Shown here in pieces: positions 14,089 through 25,634 of a stretch of 64,000 bases of DNA. The notes under the pieces are model-generated. The model was not told the DNA's origin, made no database searches, and saw only the letters and a program-made list of their open reading frames with translations. The stretch lies in the NCBI RefSeq assembly GCF_000002985.6, contig NC_003281.10:7440001-7504000 (forward strand), read 5' to 3'. Both the position numbers and the translations under genes were made by a program. This DNA comes from Caenorhabditis elegans (lineage: Eukaryota > Nematoda > Chromadorea > Rhabditida > Rhabditidae). Position 1 is the first letter of the stretch, and each line of letters opens with the position of its first letter.

Positions 14089-15903
14089 ATGGTTTTCACC
14101 GTCCCTTCGGATCTGTCTGGTGGACTTTATTTTTTGAATGGAAAGAGAACAACAATTGAGTCAACTGAGACATTTGACGTAATTGAGCCACGTATCGGTA
14201 AGTATATGGAAGTAACTAAGAAGAAATTTTAAGTTTAGTTTAAGTTTGGTTTAAGAGAAAATTTTAAGTTTAGTTTAAGTTTGGTTTAAGAGGCAATTTG
14301 AAGTTTAGAATCAGTTCCGAAATCTTCTAAAAAATTTTAATTCATTAAAGTTTAAAAAATATTAATTTAATAAATGTGATTTCAGGACAAGTCGTTGCTA
14401 AATGCCCAAAAGCAACAGCGGATATTGTTGATCAATACGTTAAAGCTGCTGCTGATGCTCAATCAGCATGGGGAGAAACTACTGCTTTGGACAGAGGAAA
14501 GGTTCTTCATAAAGTTGCTGATTTGATTAGAGTGAGTTGATGTTAAATACTACTATGTTTTCATATCACAAGATTCAATATATAGGAACATGCTGAAGAG
14601 ATCGCAATTTGGGAAGTGAAAACCAATGGAAAACCAATTTATGAGGCTCGTTGTGACATTGCATCTTCAGCTGACACTTTTGATTTCTTTGGTGGAATCG
14701 CTACGGCAGTTCTCCAAGGAGATTCTCTTGAACTTCCAGGTGGACCATCTCAACGTATTGCCTATACACGCCGTGAACCATATGGAGTTGTTGGATGTAT
14801 TGGAGCATGGAACTATCCATTCCAGACATGCGTTTGGAAGGTTGCTCCAGCGCTTGCTGCTGGAAACGCAGTTGTCTATAAGCCATCTCCATTTGCTCCA
14901 GCTTCACCAGTACTTCTAGGAGAGATCCTTACAGCTGCTGGTGTACCTAAAGGAGTATACAATGTTATTCAAGGAGAACAAGAAGCTGGTGTTGCTCTTT
15001 GCGAGCATAATTTGGTTGCAAAAGTTTCTTTCACTGGATCAGTTGCCTCAGGAGAAGCAGTTCAGCGTCAAGCCGCCACAAAGAATGTCAAGCCAGTGAC
15101 ATTGGAACTAGGAGGAAAATCTGAGATCATTATCTTCGACGATTCAGATGTCAAATCTGCAGTAGCTTCTGCAATGCTTGCAAACTTCTTGAATCAGGGA
15201 CAAGTCTGCACAAATGCCACAAGAGTTTTTGTACAGAAAGGAATTTTGGCTTCTTTCACTGAAGCCATTGTTCAAGAAGCTAATGATAAACTTAAAGTTG
15301 GAGATCCACTTCTTGAAGACACTCGTGTTGGAGCTAATATCAACGAAGGGCATCTTCAGAGAATTCTTGGATACGTTGAAAGTGCCAAGCAAGAAGGTGG
15401 AGTCGTTTTGAGAGGAGGAGTTCGTGTGCATCCAACTGGTGTCGAGGGTGGAGCATATTTTGAGCCAGCAATAATTACTGGACTTTCCGATGAAGCTAGA
15501 GCTGTTAGAGAAGAAATCTTTGGAGCTGTTATGCTCATTTTACCATTTGAAACAGAAGAGGAAGTTATTGCAAGAGCAAATAATACAACTTATGGATTGG
15601 CTGCTGGAGTATTCTCAGGGTAAATCAGTCAAATCTATTGAAATTTCGATTCATGAATTGTAACCAGTTTTCATTAAAGTTTTTTTTTCCAGAAATCTTG
15701 CTCGTGGACACCGTGTCGCTGCTCGCCTTCAAGCTGGAACTGTTTTCATTAATACTTATAATGACACTGAAGTAAATGTTCCATTTGGAGGATTCAAGAA
15801 TTCAGGACATGGACGTGAAAATTGTATCGATACTCTTCGTGCTCATACTCAGACAAAGGCAATCTATGTGAATGTTCAAGATACTACTGAGCATTGTTTC
15901 TAG
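14089..15903 (+). CDS. ALDH9-type aldehyde dehydrogenase (4-trimethylaminobutyraldehyde / betaine-aldehyde class)
   Basis: Four exons (14089-14197, 14386-14531, 14586-15619, 15693-15903) join in phase to a 499-aa protein, the normal length for a cytosolic class I/II-like ALDH. It should oxidise aldehydes to acids with NAD+; resemblance to human ALDH9A1 along the whole chain suggests gamma-trimethylaminobutyraldehyde (carnitine synthesis) or similar amino-aldehydes. Visible landmarks are the catalytic Glu in ELGGKS (about residue 259), the nucleophilic Cys in GQVCTN (about 293), EEIFGAV and the C-terminal PFGGFKNSGHGREN. There is no signal or mitochondrial presequence. The ATG follows a TTTTCAG acceptor, which supports this start. 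The closest named worm relative I know is alh-9, but I am not sure this locus is that gene, so I give no symbol. Confidence 0.93.
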
Positions 15904-16054
15904 ATTAATGTTTAAAAATAAAAAATAAATTTGCTATATATTGTTTGATGCAATAAAGCTTCTTCAAGAGCATTGTCAACAATTATTTCAGTTGAATTTT
16001 TCAAAATAGTCTCATAAGTTCACAATAATGATAAAATTGGTAAAAATTTATTAA

Positions 16055-16631
16055 AGGTAGTGTAGTCGAATTTTTTTATTGCTTTATTAGATTCAAAATT
16101 GTCTGAAAACACCGAATTTCATAATGAAACTTCTTGAAAACTTTTCAGAAAAAAGTTATGACGGCTCAAAAAATGGCCTAAAATCAGTTAAAATCGGAAA
16201 TTTGACCGTCTTGTCAATGTCGTATCGGCTGGAAACAAGTTTTTTGAAATCACCGTCAAATTTTGAGTATACCAGTTGATTATCTTGCGTTTTAAACGTG
16301 ATTGAGGTATTTAAAAATCGATGGACGGCGAGTTTTTGTTCAAAAAAATTGAAAAGCGCCCATCGACTTTTAAATACCTTAATCAAGTTTAAAACGCAAG
16401 ATAATCAACTGGTATACCCAAAATTTGACGGTGATTTCAAAAAAAATTGTTTCCAGCCGCTGCGACTTTGACAAGTCGGTCAAATTTCCGATTTTAACTG
16501 ATTTCAGGCCATTTTTTGAGCCGTCATAACTTTTTTCTGAAAAGTTTTCAAGAAGTTTTATTATGAAATTCGGTGTTTTCAGACAATTTTGAATCCAATA
16601 AAGCAATGAAAAAAATTCGACTACACCACCT
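16055..16631. mobile_element. TTAA-flanked palindromic element (PALTTAA-like MITE)
   Basis: Two inverted arms of about 285 bp face each other around a centre near 16345. The element begins AGGTAGTGTAGTCGAA and ends with the near-complement TTCGACTACACCACCT. Each end abuts TTAA (16051-16054 and 16632-16635), the target duplication of piggyBac-type elements. This matches the known C. elegans PALTTAA palindromic MITEs as I remember them. It lies between the ALDH gene and the kinase gene and would form a long hairpin if transcribed. The minus-strand open frames inside it are not genes. Confidence 0.85.
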
Positions 16632-16948
16632 TTAAGAATATTTACGTAATCCCCTCAATTATTTTTATTTCTAGCACGTTGGTTTTTTTTTCGTCTCCCG
16701 TTGAAACATTGGTTTTACTCGTTTTTCCAATCATTTCATAATTTAGACTCTCCAAATTTGCGGCTTTTGAGTTTGTTCTTTTCGGTAGACAAGTAAGTTC
16801 TTTCAAATTTGATAAATACCCAGAACTATACATTCCACGCTGTCGAGGCGTAACGGGGGCGCTTTAACACTCCTCTTCGCTTTCCCCGCCCCAACATAAT
16901 TTCATGATTTTTTACAACTTGTTAAAAACTAAATTTCAGATTGAAAAA

Positions 16949-18521
16949 ATGGAGAATAGCAGGCTGATGCAGTCAATGCCGAGAACACCAAAATTTGAAG
17001 AAGAAAAAAAGACTGACAAAGATAAGGAAAAAGAAGAAAAGGAGAGAAATGGAAAGAAGACTGAATTGGCAAGAGCTCAGAATAAAAAGGCTCAAGAGAA
17101 AGATATGCCACGTTTCAAGCAGGGAGAGAATCAGATTGACACGGCCACTGAGACTTATGAGGTGAATGGGGGAAAAAATCTTGAAGTTGAGCCTGAAACC
17201 GCCACACAAAACTTTGGTTAATGACTTAGACTATTGATTAGTCTACTATTGGATATTGAAATGCGCGATGCATACGTCGCCTATAAAATCGGTAGTGATG
17301 TATCCTCGGTGCTCACTGAGGCATTATTTGTACTTCGCAAATGAACTGTGAACCTGTTCTATTAATCAATATATATATGTTCTTTTCTAGCTCACCTCTG
17401 AACTTGGACAAGGATCATTCGGGGCAGTTTTTGGTGTCACTCGTAAATCTGACAAACGCCATTTCGCAATGAAATGCGAGTCGGTCAACATGAAGCGAGC
17501 AATTCTTCCCCATGAAGCCGGTGTCCTGCTTGCCTTGAATCATCTTAAATCGCCTCATTTTCTGGAAATGGTAGATCATGGGATTGTCAACAATCGATTT
17601 TTGTTCGTGGTTCTGAAATTAGTCGGAATGAATCTTTGGGACATGCGTGCTCATCTTCCCGATAAGAAGTATACATTGACGACGACTCTCAGAATTGCTG
17701 AGCAGACTTTGGCTGGTTTGAGAGATTTGCACAGGGTTAGTTGAAACGCACAAAATGTTTTGAAATAAACATTGAAACTTGACAGGTTGGATTCTTGCAT
17801 CGAGATATCAAACCTCCGAACTTTGCAATCGGAAGAGAGGAAGATGATACCTACCATACAGTCTTTCTCTTGGATTTCGGACTTTGTAGAAAGATTGCCA
17901 TGAAGGGAAAGGACTTGAGAACTCCAAGAAAGGAATGTGCATTCCGTGGAACTACAAGATATGCAGCGTTAGCAGCTCATGATAATGTAAGCTCGAATTT
18001 TTATTTTTCAAAAACATTTCAAAAATTCAGAAAGAACAATCTCGCAAAGATGATATTGAGTCGTGGTGGTACATGATTGCTGAAATGATTGTATTCGACA
18101 TTCCATGGAAGCAATTTCGTGGAACTGATCGTGATAATGTCCGTGGAATGAAATGGCGACTTCGCGCGGATGAGACCTACTTCAAGTTTGTGAGTTTTAT
18201 TTTTTCGAAACCTTTAGTTATTACATATCATTTTACAGTTATTCCGCAAATGTTGCTACGAACAAATGAGTGCCATTCTTCTATACCTCGATCAACTATC
18301 GTATTCAAGTATTCCCGATTATGATTTTGTTTATCATCATCTTCAAGCTGCAGCCATTGTGAGTTCATTCTAATTTTAAAAACTTAATTTCTGTGATTAC
18401 ATAATTTCAGGTTAACAATTGTTCTGCTAAATCGCCTCCGGATTGGGATCCCAAAAGTCAACATTACAAAGGGCCGATCTACAAGGAAAGAGAACCATAT
18501 ATTGTCAAGTCACTCGAATGA
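16949..18521 (+). CDS. CK1/TTBK-like protein kinase
   Basis: Six exons (16949-17161, 17391-17735, 17786-17986, 18031-18189, 18239-18358, 18411-18521) join in phase to 382 aa. Residues 1-70 are a Lys/Glu-rich low-complexity leader. The kinase domain starts at residue 71 with ELTSELGQGSFG (glycine loop), then AMKC (ATP lysine about 99), HRDIKPPNF (catalytic loop, about 191-199), LDFGL (metal-binding Asp about 216) and RGTTRYAA. The HRDxKPxNF and GTxRYAA forms mark the casein-kinase-1 superfamily, specifically the expanded worm tau-tubulin-kinase-like branch, many of which are germline expressed. All catalytic residues are present, so it is probably active on Ser/Thr. AATAAA lies shortly after the stop. 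The substrate is unknown. Confidence 0.9.
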
Positions 18522-18814
18522 ATTTCAATAAAATTTTCTCACTTTTTCTGTGATCTAGACATTTCATCAATGTGCGACTGACAAGAATGCCCATTGGGAG
18601 CATAGCATAATTGACATTGTGAACGCACTATGCATACATCGACTTTTAAGAAGTTCTGGGTTTTCCGAAAGAAGTATTTTTCGGATTTCGTCCGGACGAT
18701 CCTGTGTTCCGTTTTTTTTTCAGAATCTTGGCATTCAAACTACCGTATCTTTAAAAGGACAACACAAAATTGGATGCTCAAAATTGTATTATAACTTGAA
18801 AGTTTTAATTTAAA
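18522..18814. other. kinase 3' end to first FIPR gene
   Basis: 3' region of the kinase (AATAAA near 18528) followed by sequence with no feature I can name. Confidence 0.4.
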
Positions 18815-18946
18815 TTATTCCTTGGCAGTTCCAATGACAATTCCTCCACGTCCACGGCCACCTCCGCTGTATCGACCACGGCAACGATGTCCAGAAACGG
18901 CGGCAATTGAGAGAACGGCGAAAATGAAGATGTTGTAGAAGTTCAT
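18815..18946 (-). CDS. FIP-related (FIPR) secreted glycine-rich peptide, copy 1
   Basis: A 43-aa single-exon frame: a hydrophobic N-terminal signal peptide (MNFYNIFIFAVLSIAAVSG), then a short Arg/Gly-rich mature peptide ending GTAKE. This is the fungus-induced-protein-related (FIP/FIPR) family of small secreted worm peptides, held to be epidermal, infection-responsive antimicrobial candidates. TTTCAG immediately precedes the ATG on this strand, indicating a 5'-UTR intron, as in the other two copies. It faces away from copy 2, with about 370 bp between the two start codons. It differs from copy 2 by essentially one residue (GRY versus GGY). Confidence 0.88.
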   Translation of the reverse strand: MNFYNIFIFAVLSIAAVSGHRCRGRYSGGGRGRGGIVIGTAKE

Positions 18947-19314
18947 ACTGAAATATTTGAATTAATTAGAGTTTAGAAAAGAAATGTTTACCTTTTCAGG
19001 AGCAGCTTTCAAAACTGAAAGGAAAGTTGATGATTTTCAAAGGTTTCGGTGTCGGTTTTATACCGGAGTTTTGAATGTATTTTGTGCGTAAAAGATCTTT
19101 GGATGCAAATTGCAAGTTGCAAAGATTGCAAAGAAACGAAAAGATCAGAAGTTTATAGTTTCGGAGTTTGATTTCTTTTTTGCGGGGTGATCTTTACCTC
19201 ACTATGGCTACTATAAAAACTTCTCCGCAAACCTGAAAAGTCACGATTCAGTCAACCGAGTCAACGTAAGCAGTCTCACTTTCAAGTCTTCTAAAAAAAA
19301 CTGAAAACTTCAGT

Positions 19315-19446
19315 ATGAACTTCTACAACATCTTCATTTTCGCCGTTCTCTCAATTGCCGCCGTTTCTGGACATCGTTGCCGTGGTGGATACAGCGGAGG
19401 TGGTCGTGGACGTGGAGGAATTGTCATTGGAACTGCCAAGGAATAA
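19315..19446 (+). CDS. FIP-related (FIPR) secreted glycine-rich peptide, copy 2
   Basis: A 43-aa peptide nearly identical to copy 1: signal peptide through about residue 19, one Cys (HRCRGG) and a Gly/Arg-rich tail ending GTAKE. The upstream region has a TATA-like CTATAAAA near 19210, a 5'-UTR intron (GTAAGC to TTCAG, about 50 nt) ending one base before the ATG, and a GGGGTGATCTTT element shared with copy 3. Transcription is divergent from copy 1. Function is inferred from the family only: secreted defence-type peptide of the hypodermis. Confidence 0.9.
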   Translation: MNFYNIFIFAVLSIAAVSGHRCRGGYSGGGRGRGGIVIGTAKE

Positions 19447-20407
19447 ATTCAACAGTTGTTGATTTTTTTTAATGATAAATTTGTGAGCATTTTGATTTTG
19501 AACAAACTGCAATGGAAAGCTATCTCAAATTGACTGATACATTCAAGGGACATTTTTTCCAAACTTCTTATCAAATTGAACGATATTCAGGAACTTCGTC
19601 AATGTTTTTCTGGCCAAATAGAAGTATGCAGAGAGTTTTGAATTTTATTATATAACTCGGGCTAGATGAACATTAAGGAATTCAAATATTTCAGAATTTC
19701 GGAACAGTCCAAGATAAATCAAGTAAAGTGAAAAATGTTTCTCAATATGCAATTTTCAAAACTAGGAAATGAAAAAACTCAGGGATTTCTGTGTCTGAAA
19801 AGAATTGAGTTTTTAAAATTATATCAGACAATTTCTGAGAATCGATCAAAATTAGCCGGAAACTGTTTTTGTAATCAAACTCTATTCAATTATTTCAAAC
19901 AGTATTTCAATTTTAAATTTTTTATTATTAGTGAAACTTTCCAGGAATCAAGAAAAAAAATTTTGAATCCCTGATGTACAATTAATCTAAATATAATTTT
20001 TTCATAATTTCTACAAATATCACAGAAGTTCTTACATATCTCGCCCTCATCAGACCCACTCCAATCAAATCGAATAAAATGATCGTAAAACACACTCAAA
20101 TTGCACACGGCTTCTTCATCTTCCTCACATTCACCGCCACGTGTTTGTGGATGACGAGAATGAAATGGCAAATTGACGGATTACGGTAGAAACGAGTGTG
20201 GATGACAACGACGACAAACTGCGGGTGCCAGATGTAGGAGGAGGTGGAGGGAAAGTTTTCGAGCTCTGATTGAAAAACACCGAACATATGGAAATCACCA
20301 AGTCCGTGTCGACGAGACCTCTCACCATTCAGAAGTATTCACACTCGTCTTCTTTCTCACAGCCACTTCATTTTTAAATATATTTTTTGCTTCTATAACA
20401 TCCAAAA
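19447..20407. other. intergenic region between FIPR copy 2 and mls-1
   Basis: About 1 kb of AT-rich sequence. Short open frames on both strands have no domain. The last part, up to 20407, is the likely mls-1 promoter and 5' leader. I identify no specific sites. Confidence 0.4.
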
Positions 20408-21913
20408 ATGAATCGAAACTTTTCGATCGATGCTATTTTGGCTAGAAAACCAGTTGAAAAGAGAAAGCAAATAATCACTAAGGATAATTGTAAGTTTATT
20501 CGAGTTTTCCTACAATCAAGTAATTTATGGCGTCGTTTTCATAATCTTGGCACAGAGATGATTGTTACTAAAAGTGGAAGGTTAGTGGAAAGTATTAAAC
20601 TTAACTGCGAGATTTTTATCTTTTTATTAGTCACTCTTTAATACTGCCTTGGTATAAGATTCATGGCTACAAATTCAAAGTTCTAAGATTTGTAATTTTT
20701 AAATCCAAAATAGCATCCTCACTTGAAGTTTCTCATCTACATTTTCAGTTTTTACCCAAATAGTCTTTCACCACATTTCTCAACGTTGGCCGTTGATAGA
20801 TCAGAAGTATTTCCTTTACCAGATAATTAAAAAAAGGAGTAGATTAATATTTTCTGAACTGAAAAATAGAATACAAAAAAGTTTAATATAGAACGTTTTT
20901 ACGGCTGATTTAGTTCAAAATATTGACCAGAAATGTTCTCTACATGACAGTGTTTAGAAGAATGTTTCCTACCTTATCAGTCATCATCGCTGGTCTTGAT
21001 CCCGTGAAGAGTTATGTAGTTATGGTAGATTTGGAGTGTATTGAAATGAAACGTTTTCGATATTCATTTCATCAAAGCAAATGGATTTCTACCGGTCCAG
21101 GTTGGTTGTTTTTGAGTGAAGTTAGTTGGGAAATATTTGATTTTTAACTAGCCAATTGTTTCATTGAAAAGGAACCCTCGTAAAATGTTTGCAAAAAAGT
21201 ATAAAATTCGTATAACACAATTTTGGTTTTTTTTCCAAAATTTGTATAGTTGAAACATTTTTGACTGTAATTAAACTACTGAACACCGTATAAGTGGTTT
21301 TAAACAGTTTCCCCACTGAATTCGCAATTTTAAAAAATTTGAGAACTTTCATATACCAATTGTTAAAATTCAGGGGAAAGTGAACTCCCGAGCAGAATGT
21401 TTGTTCACACGGACTCCCCAGCTCGTGGTGCTCATTGGATGCGGGCTCCTGTTAGTTTTGATAAAATGAAGCTAACAAACAATCAGCTGGATAACAATGG
21501 ACATGTAAGTCACACACAGTTTGTCTAGCACATTTTGGAAATTGTGTTTTAGATAATTGTGAATTCAATGCACAAATATCGTCCAAGAGTTCACATAATT
21601 GAACAAGATGATTCACAAAAGCGGCACACTTTTTCTTTTGAAGAGACTGAATTTATTGCAGTTACAGCTTATCAAAATCATCGGGTGATTTTAAATATTG
21701 TGTATTTACAGCTTCTAAATATAACATTTTCAGATAACAAGTCTGAAAATCGAATCAAATCCATTTGCAAAAGGTTTTCGAGAGTGTGAAGTTCAGGGAA
21801 TTGAAATGAATAGTGTTGGTGGAATGACTGGAGGACCAGCATTCCAGTCAGTTTTTCCACTAATTTTTCCATATTTTGCAAATCTAGCTAGCAATATGAA
21901 TGTAAATAAGTAA
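20408..21913 (+). CDS. mls-1: T-box transcription factor, Tbx1 type (MLS-1)
   Basis: Five exons (20408-20580, 20958-21100, 21374-21504, 21553-21684, 21734-21913) join in phase to 252 aa, almost all T-box DNA-binding domain. Landmarks in order are [91 protein letters not shown] and NPFAKGFRE. The wording around [10 protein letters not shown] and [10 protein letters not shown] is closest to vertebrate Tbx1. C. elegans mls-1 is the Tbx1-type gene that specifies uterine muscle fate, and it maps to the same clone as fum-1 (H14A12) in my memory, which fits the neighbour found here. There is very little protein outside the T-box. The first exon is the least certain boundary. Confidence 0.9.
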
Positions 21914-22266
21914 ATGAATTATACATATACCAAACTCTTTTAAAATTATAAATTATACTAAAAGCCAATCGCCCTGAGAAACTATTTTAATACCCTAGGG
22001 CTTTGATAATAGAAACCATTCCTGTTTTTCGCCTCCTTTCTCAATTTTTGGGTGAGTTTACGAAATTCTAATTTTCTAATTTTGATCAAAGAATAAAATA
22101 GGAATTGAGGATTTAGGCCCAAACCATGCAGCGTTTTCCTTGAGGCCAAGCAGGTGTTTTGGTTCCTGCATGGAACGCTTAGAATGCCAATTCAACAAGT
22201 TAATATAGAAAAGATTTGAAATGCTCACAATTTTATCATTAACACAAGGTCAACAAATCATTCAAA
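21914..22266. other. mls-1 3' region
   Basis: Sequence between the mls-1 stop and the convergent third FIPR gene. No further feature seen. Confidence 0.4.
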
Positions 22267-22395
22267 TTATTCCTTGGCGGTTCCAATGACAATTCCACGG
22301 CCACCTCCTCCGTAGTTGTTTCCACCACGGCAACGATGTCCAGAAACGGCGGCAATTGAGAGAACGGCGAAAATGAAGATGTTGTAGAAGTTCAT
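22267..22395 (-). CDS. FIP-related (FIPR) secreted glycine-rich peptide, copy 3
   Basis: A 42-aa peptide with the same signal sequence as copies 1 and 2 and a slightly different Gly-rich tail (GGNNYGGGGRG). A 5'-UTR intron (GGTAAGC to TTTCAG) again ends one base before the ATG. The promoter, reading outward past 22440, matches that of copy 2 over at least 150 bp, including AAAGATCACCCCGC and a TATA-like box. Copy 3 is in inverted orientation to copy 2, with mls-1 lying between them. Confidence 0.88.
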   Translation of the reverse strand: MNFYNIFIFAVLSIAAVSGHRCRGGNNYGGGGRGIVIGTAKE

Positions 22396-23922
22396 ACTGA
22401 AATTTTCAGATTTTTGAGAAGACTTGAAAGTGAGAATGCTTACCTTGACTCGGTTGACTGAATCGTGACTTTTCCGACAAACCGGGATGTTTTATAGTAG
22501 TCTCTATGCGTGAAAGATCACCCCGCAAACAGGGAATCAAACTCCGAAGCTATAAAGTTTCTTTGCACAGTTTTGCAAACTCATTGTTTTACTTTTGTGT
22601 TGAATCAAAGTATATATCGAAATCGGAACAGGAGAATCTGAAAAATAGAAACAACGTTGTTTCTAGCTAACTGTAAGATTTAATTTTTAAAAGTGTTCGA
22701 TTTGTGTTCACATCTGTTTTATTAGGCGCGAGACAGGCGTAGGCTACCTGAAAGGCCAGCGCATAGGCGTCTAAATAGAAATCACATTGGAAAGTTCTGA
22801 AGGGAATTTACAGTAATCTAAAAGCGCCAATTAAAATTTGGTCTAAGTACACTTACATATAATGATCAAAAATGGCCTATTACCATTAAAAATCACTTCA
22901 ATTTGTTTTTTTCTGATATTTGAAAACTCTTAATTAAAGTTTTGGCAAAATGCCAAATTTTCCAAAAATGTGGACTTTTTGAAAAATGTAGAGCAATTTG
23001 GCACGTTTGAACCTCAAAAGTGTTTGAGTACAAATATTTGAACAGAATTTAAAATGATTTCTTAAAAAATTGATTAAATTGGTCAACTTCCGAAATTATA
23101 AGTAGCGAAAATGATTTTTGATTGAAAACTAAATGAATTTCAATTTTTTTTGAAAAGTTTCACTATACTAATTGGTCATTTTAGAATCAAAATGGTGCCA
23201 TCTAATAATTTTCCATGAAAAAGAATATGAGAGCTTGGTAACCACGTTGTCCAACCAATTAATAAAACCTCAAACTTTTCTTCAACGACCCTATCAATCC
23301 TTTAGTTCTCAATATCCCGGCTGCTCCGTGAGCAATTATTTTCCCATCTAACCAGATGTGTTCCTCCTGTATCGAAAATGATTTATTACCATCAATTGAA
23401 TCGCACGTTCGGAACATTTTGACATGTGTCAACGGGAAGGGTAAATTATTTGAAGAACTTTGGATTGAAAAAAATTAATGAAAAAAATTTTGAAAATAAA
23501 TATTGTAAACCACAATTTTCATAACTTTTCACTTTATTTTTGAGCTTTTGCTATTCAAGTTCTATTATACAGTAAATGTTTAAACTTTTTTGTTGTACTA
23601 GAGGTCTCGCAACGAAAGACTCAGTTCTGACACGCGCCTTTAAGGAAAGAGTACTGTAGCAATTGATCGCTTATGTTTTTTTTCTGCTAATTCTTGCTAG
23701 CAATTGCTGGGTTTTTCATTGACTTCAATGAATTTTTTGTTTACAAACCGCGTTTTTACTTTTTTTTTATTCCCAGAGGTCTTGCAATGTTGAAAATCTC
23801 ACGTTTACCAAACAAAAGCAAACGCGCTCTGTTGCACACTGCCGCCCGGCGACCCGTTTTCGGGTTTTTTTCAGCTTCTCTTGTGGAATTTTATCATTTT
23901 TATTGATTTTTTCTGCAATACA
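22396..23922. other. intergenic region with FIPR promoter and repeat debris
   Basis: The first 250 bp are the copy 3 promoter. Near 22725-22770 there is an AGGCGCGAGACAGGCG / GCGCATAGGCG repeat-like segment related to those at about 48840 and 52480. Near 23600-23670 an AGAGTACTGTAGC segment resembles one end of the palindromic family seen at 28.2, 54.2 and 63.9 kb. No gene seen. Confidence 0.5.
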
Positions 23923-25022
23923 ATGGAGGTTCAAAGTCTTACAATAACCACGAATTATCCGCCGAAACCCGCATCTCCAAATCCGCAGGGTAAGCATTTT
24001 GGGTTTTTAATTAAAAAACTATCAAAGTGCATTTTTAACAGATATCCGTGACACAATTCGCTCTAACAAAACCAACGAAAACCTTTGGATACAGAGAAAA
24101 GATGTTGACACGACTTTGCGAAGTGCGCTGGAACATCTGAAAGCCTGCTGCATTGTATTGAATTTATCGGCTAAATGCGATGAACGTTTGAACGTTGCCG
24201 TTAGTCATGGAACGACTGAAAAATATCAGCTAATGTCGAGAACTGGTAGCTCTGATAATCTGAAGGTGAGTATTTGATTTCACAACGAAAAATTTCGGAA
24301 ATTCGTCGGCAGTCTTTAAAAAAAATAATCGCCCTTAATTATTTTCATAAATTTAAACATTTTCGCCTCATCTATAAAACTGTTTCAGGCAGCAGTCACA
24401 CTTCTGGACGACAATGTTATTCAAGCTGAAGTGACCGTAAAGTATCCTAAAGCTGGTGGTGGATATTATCGAGCAGTCGCACAACCCGACGTCCAATGGA
24501 AACTTCAACAACTTCAGGATCTTGGAAATCACATTTCCAGAGTTACAATCACTCTCTGCGATTTACAACATGAAGTTAATTTGTTGAAAGGAGATGGAGA
24601 ACGAGATGCTTTCACTCTGGCTACCGGAGCACGTATTTTGGAGGAACTCAAGCTCACCATGAATGAAATATCATTGGCTCGAAATTCAATTATGTTACCT
24701 AGAAAAAGAAGCCTGTTGGAGTTGTGTTACTTCCCACCGACCCGGAAATTTGTTCCACCTCTTCCTCAAGATCAACTAATCTCCTTCTATATTTCATGTT
24801 GCCGCTTGGTATGTTTTAAAATGCAAATTCACAATAATCAATACACATTTTAAGGTTTGTGCATCCTACCAAATGGTTCCGAAGACAGTTCATCCACAAG
24901 GCCTCTCAGTGTTCATGGCAGAATCTCAACTTCCACACCTCGACGATGTCATCAAGCATCTGAATACAGTGATGGCAATCTTGCAGAAACTAATTAATTA
25001 TTTATCGGCTACTATGTCGTAG
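23923..25022 (+). CDS. Rogdi homologue
   Basis: Four exons (23923-23989, 24042-24265, 24389-24808, 24855-25022) join in phase to 292 aa, the size of human ROGDI (287 aa). Matching stretches are the region around QWKLQQLQDLGNHISR, the TGARILEELKLTMNEISLAR helix, FVPPLPQDQLISFYISCCRL and the C-terminal helices. Rogdi proteins are all-alpha/beta factors related to yeast Rav2 and act with DMXL/WDR7 (the RAVE / rabconnectin-3 complex) in V-ATPase assembly; human ROGDI loss causes Kohlschutter-Tonz syndrome. The protein is cytosolic or vesicle-associated, with no signal or membrane segment. Family assignment is by remembered sequence pattern. fum-1 follows about 600 bp downstream on the same strand. 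Confidence 0.85.
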
Positions 25023-25634
25023 AATATAATTATTAGAAAGGATTGTATAACAATAGTGAGGACAATTAGATGATACTTCTTTAGATGTGTACATATTAAT
25101 TTATTTCCCCGGATGTTCATATATTTCAAAGTTGTGTAGTTATTTCACTTTCCACCAACTCGTCTTGTTTCATTCCACCCATGCATTACTATATTTTGGT
25201 CATAATTTAGAATGTCATTAAAAATATTTAGATTTATGTTTGAACTGATTTTTACAACATTTAATCCATCACGGGTTTAATATCCGAATTATTTCATTTT
25301 TGATTTTCCAATTGATCTCAACTTGTGCGGGAGAAGAGAAAAGCTGTATATTTTCTGGATTTATTGCATATTCTCCAAGATGAACCATGCCGAGTTTGAT
25401 TTGCAATTATTTATGTAACCACGTGGTTTCTTCAACTTTTCGAGATTTTTGATTCCGCAAAATCGGTTAAAGATCATAATAATTTTCGCCACGCTTCAAC
25501 TGATTTGACCTTCACACACAGGCAACAGAAACCCTTGGAAACGTGAGAAACTAGTTCGTTTCTCTGTGATCTCTGAATTTTTCATTATCTAACTTCTTCT
25601 CTTAATGTCTGCAGTCTCTATGTTACAGGGAGAA
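25023..25634. other. Rogdi 3' region and fum-1 promoter
   Basis: AT-rich, no gene. A TTACAG acceptor ends about six bases before the fum-1 ATG and could be a trans-splice or 5'-UTR acceptor. Confidence 0.4.
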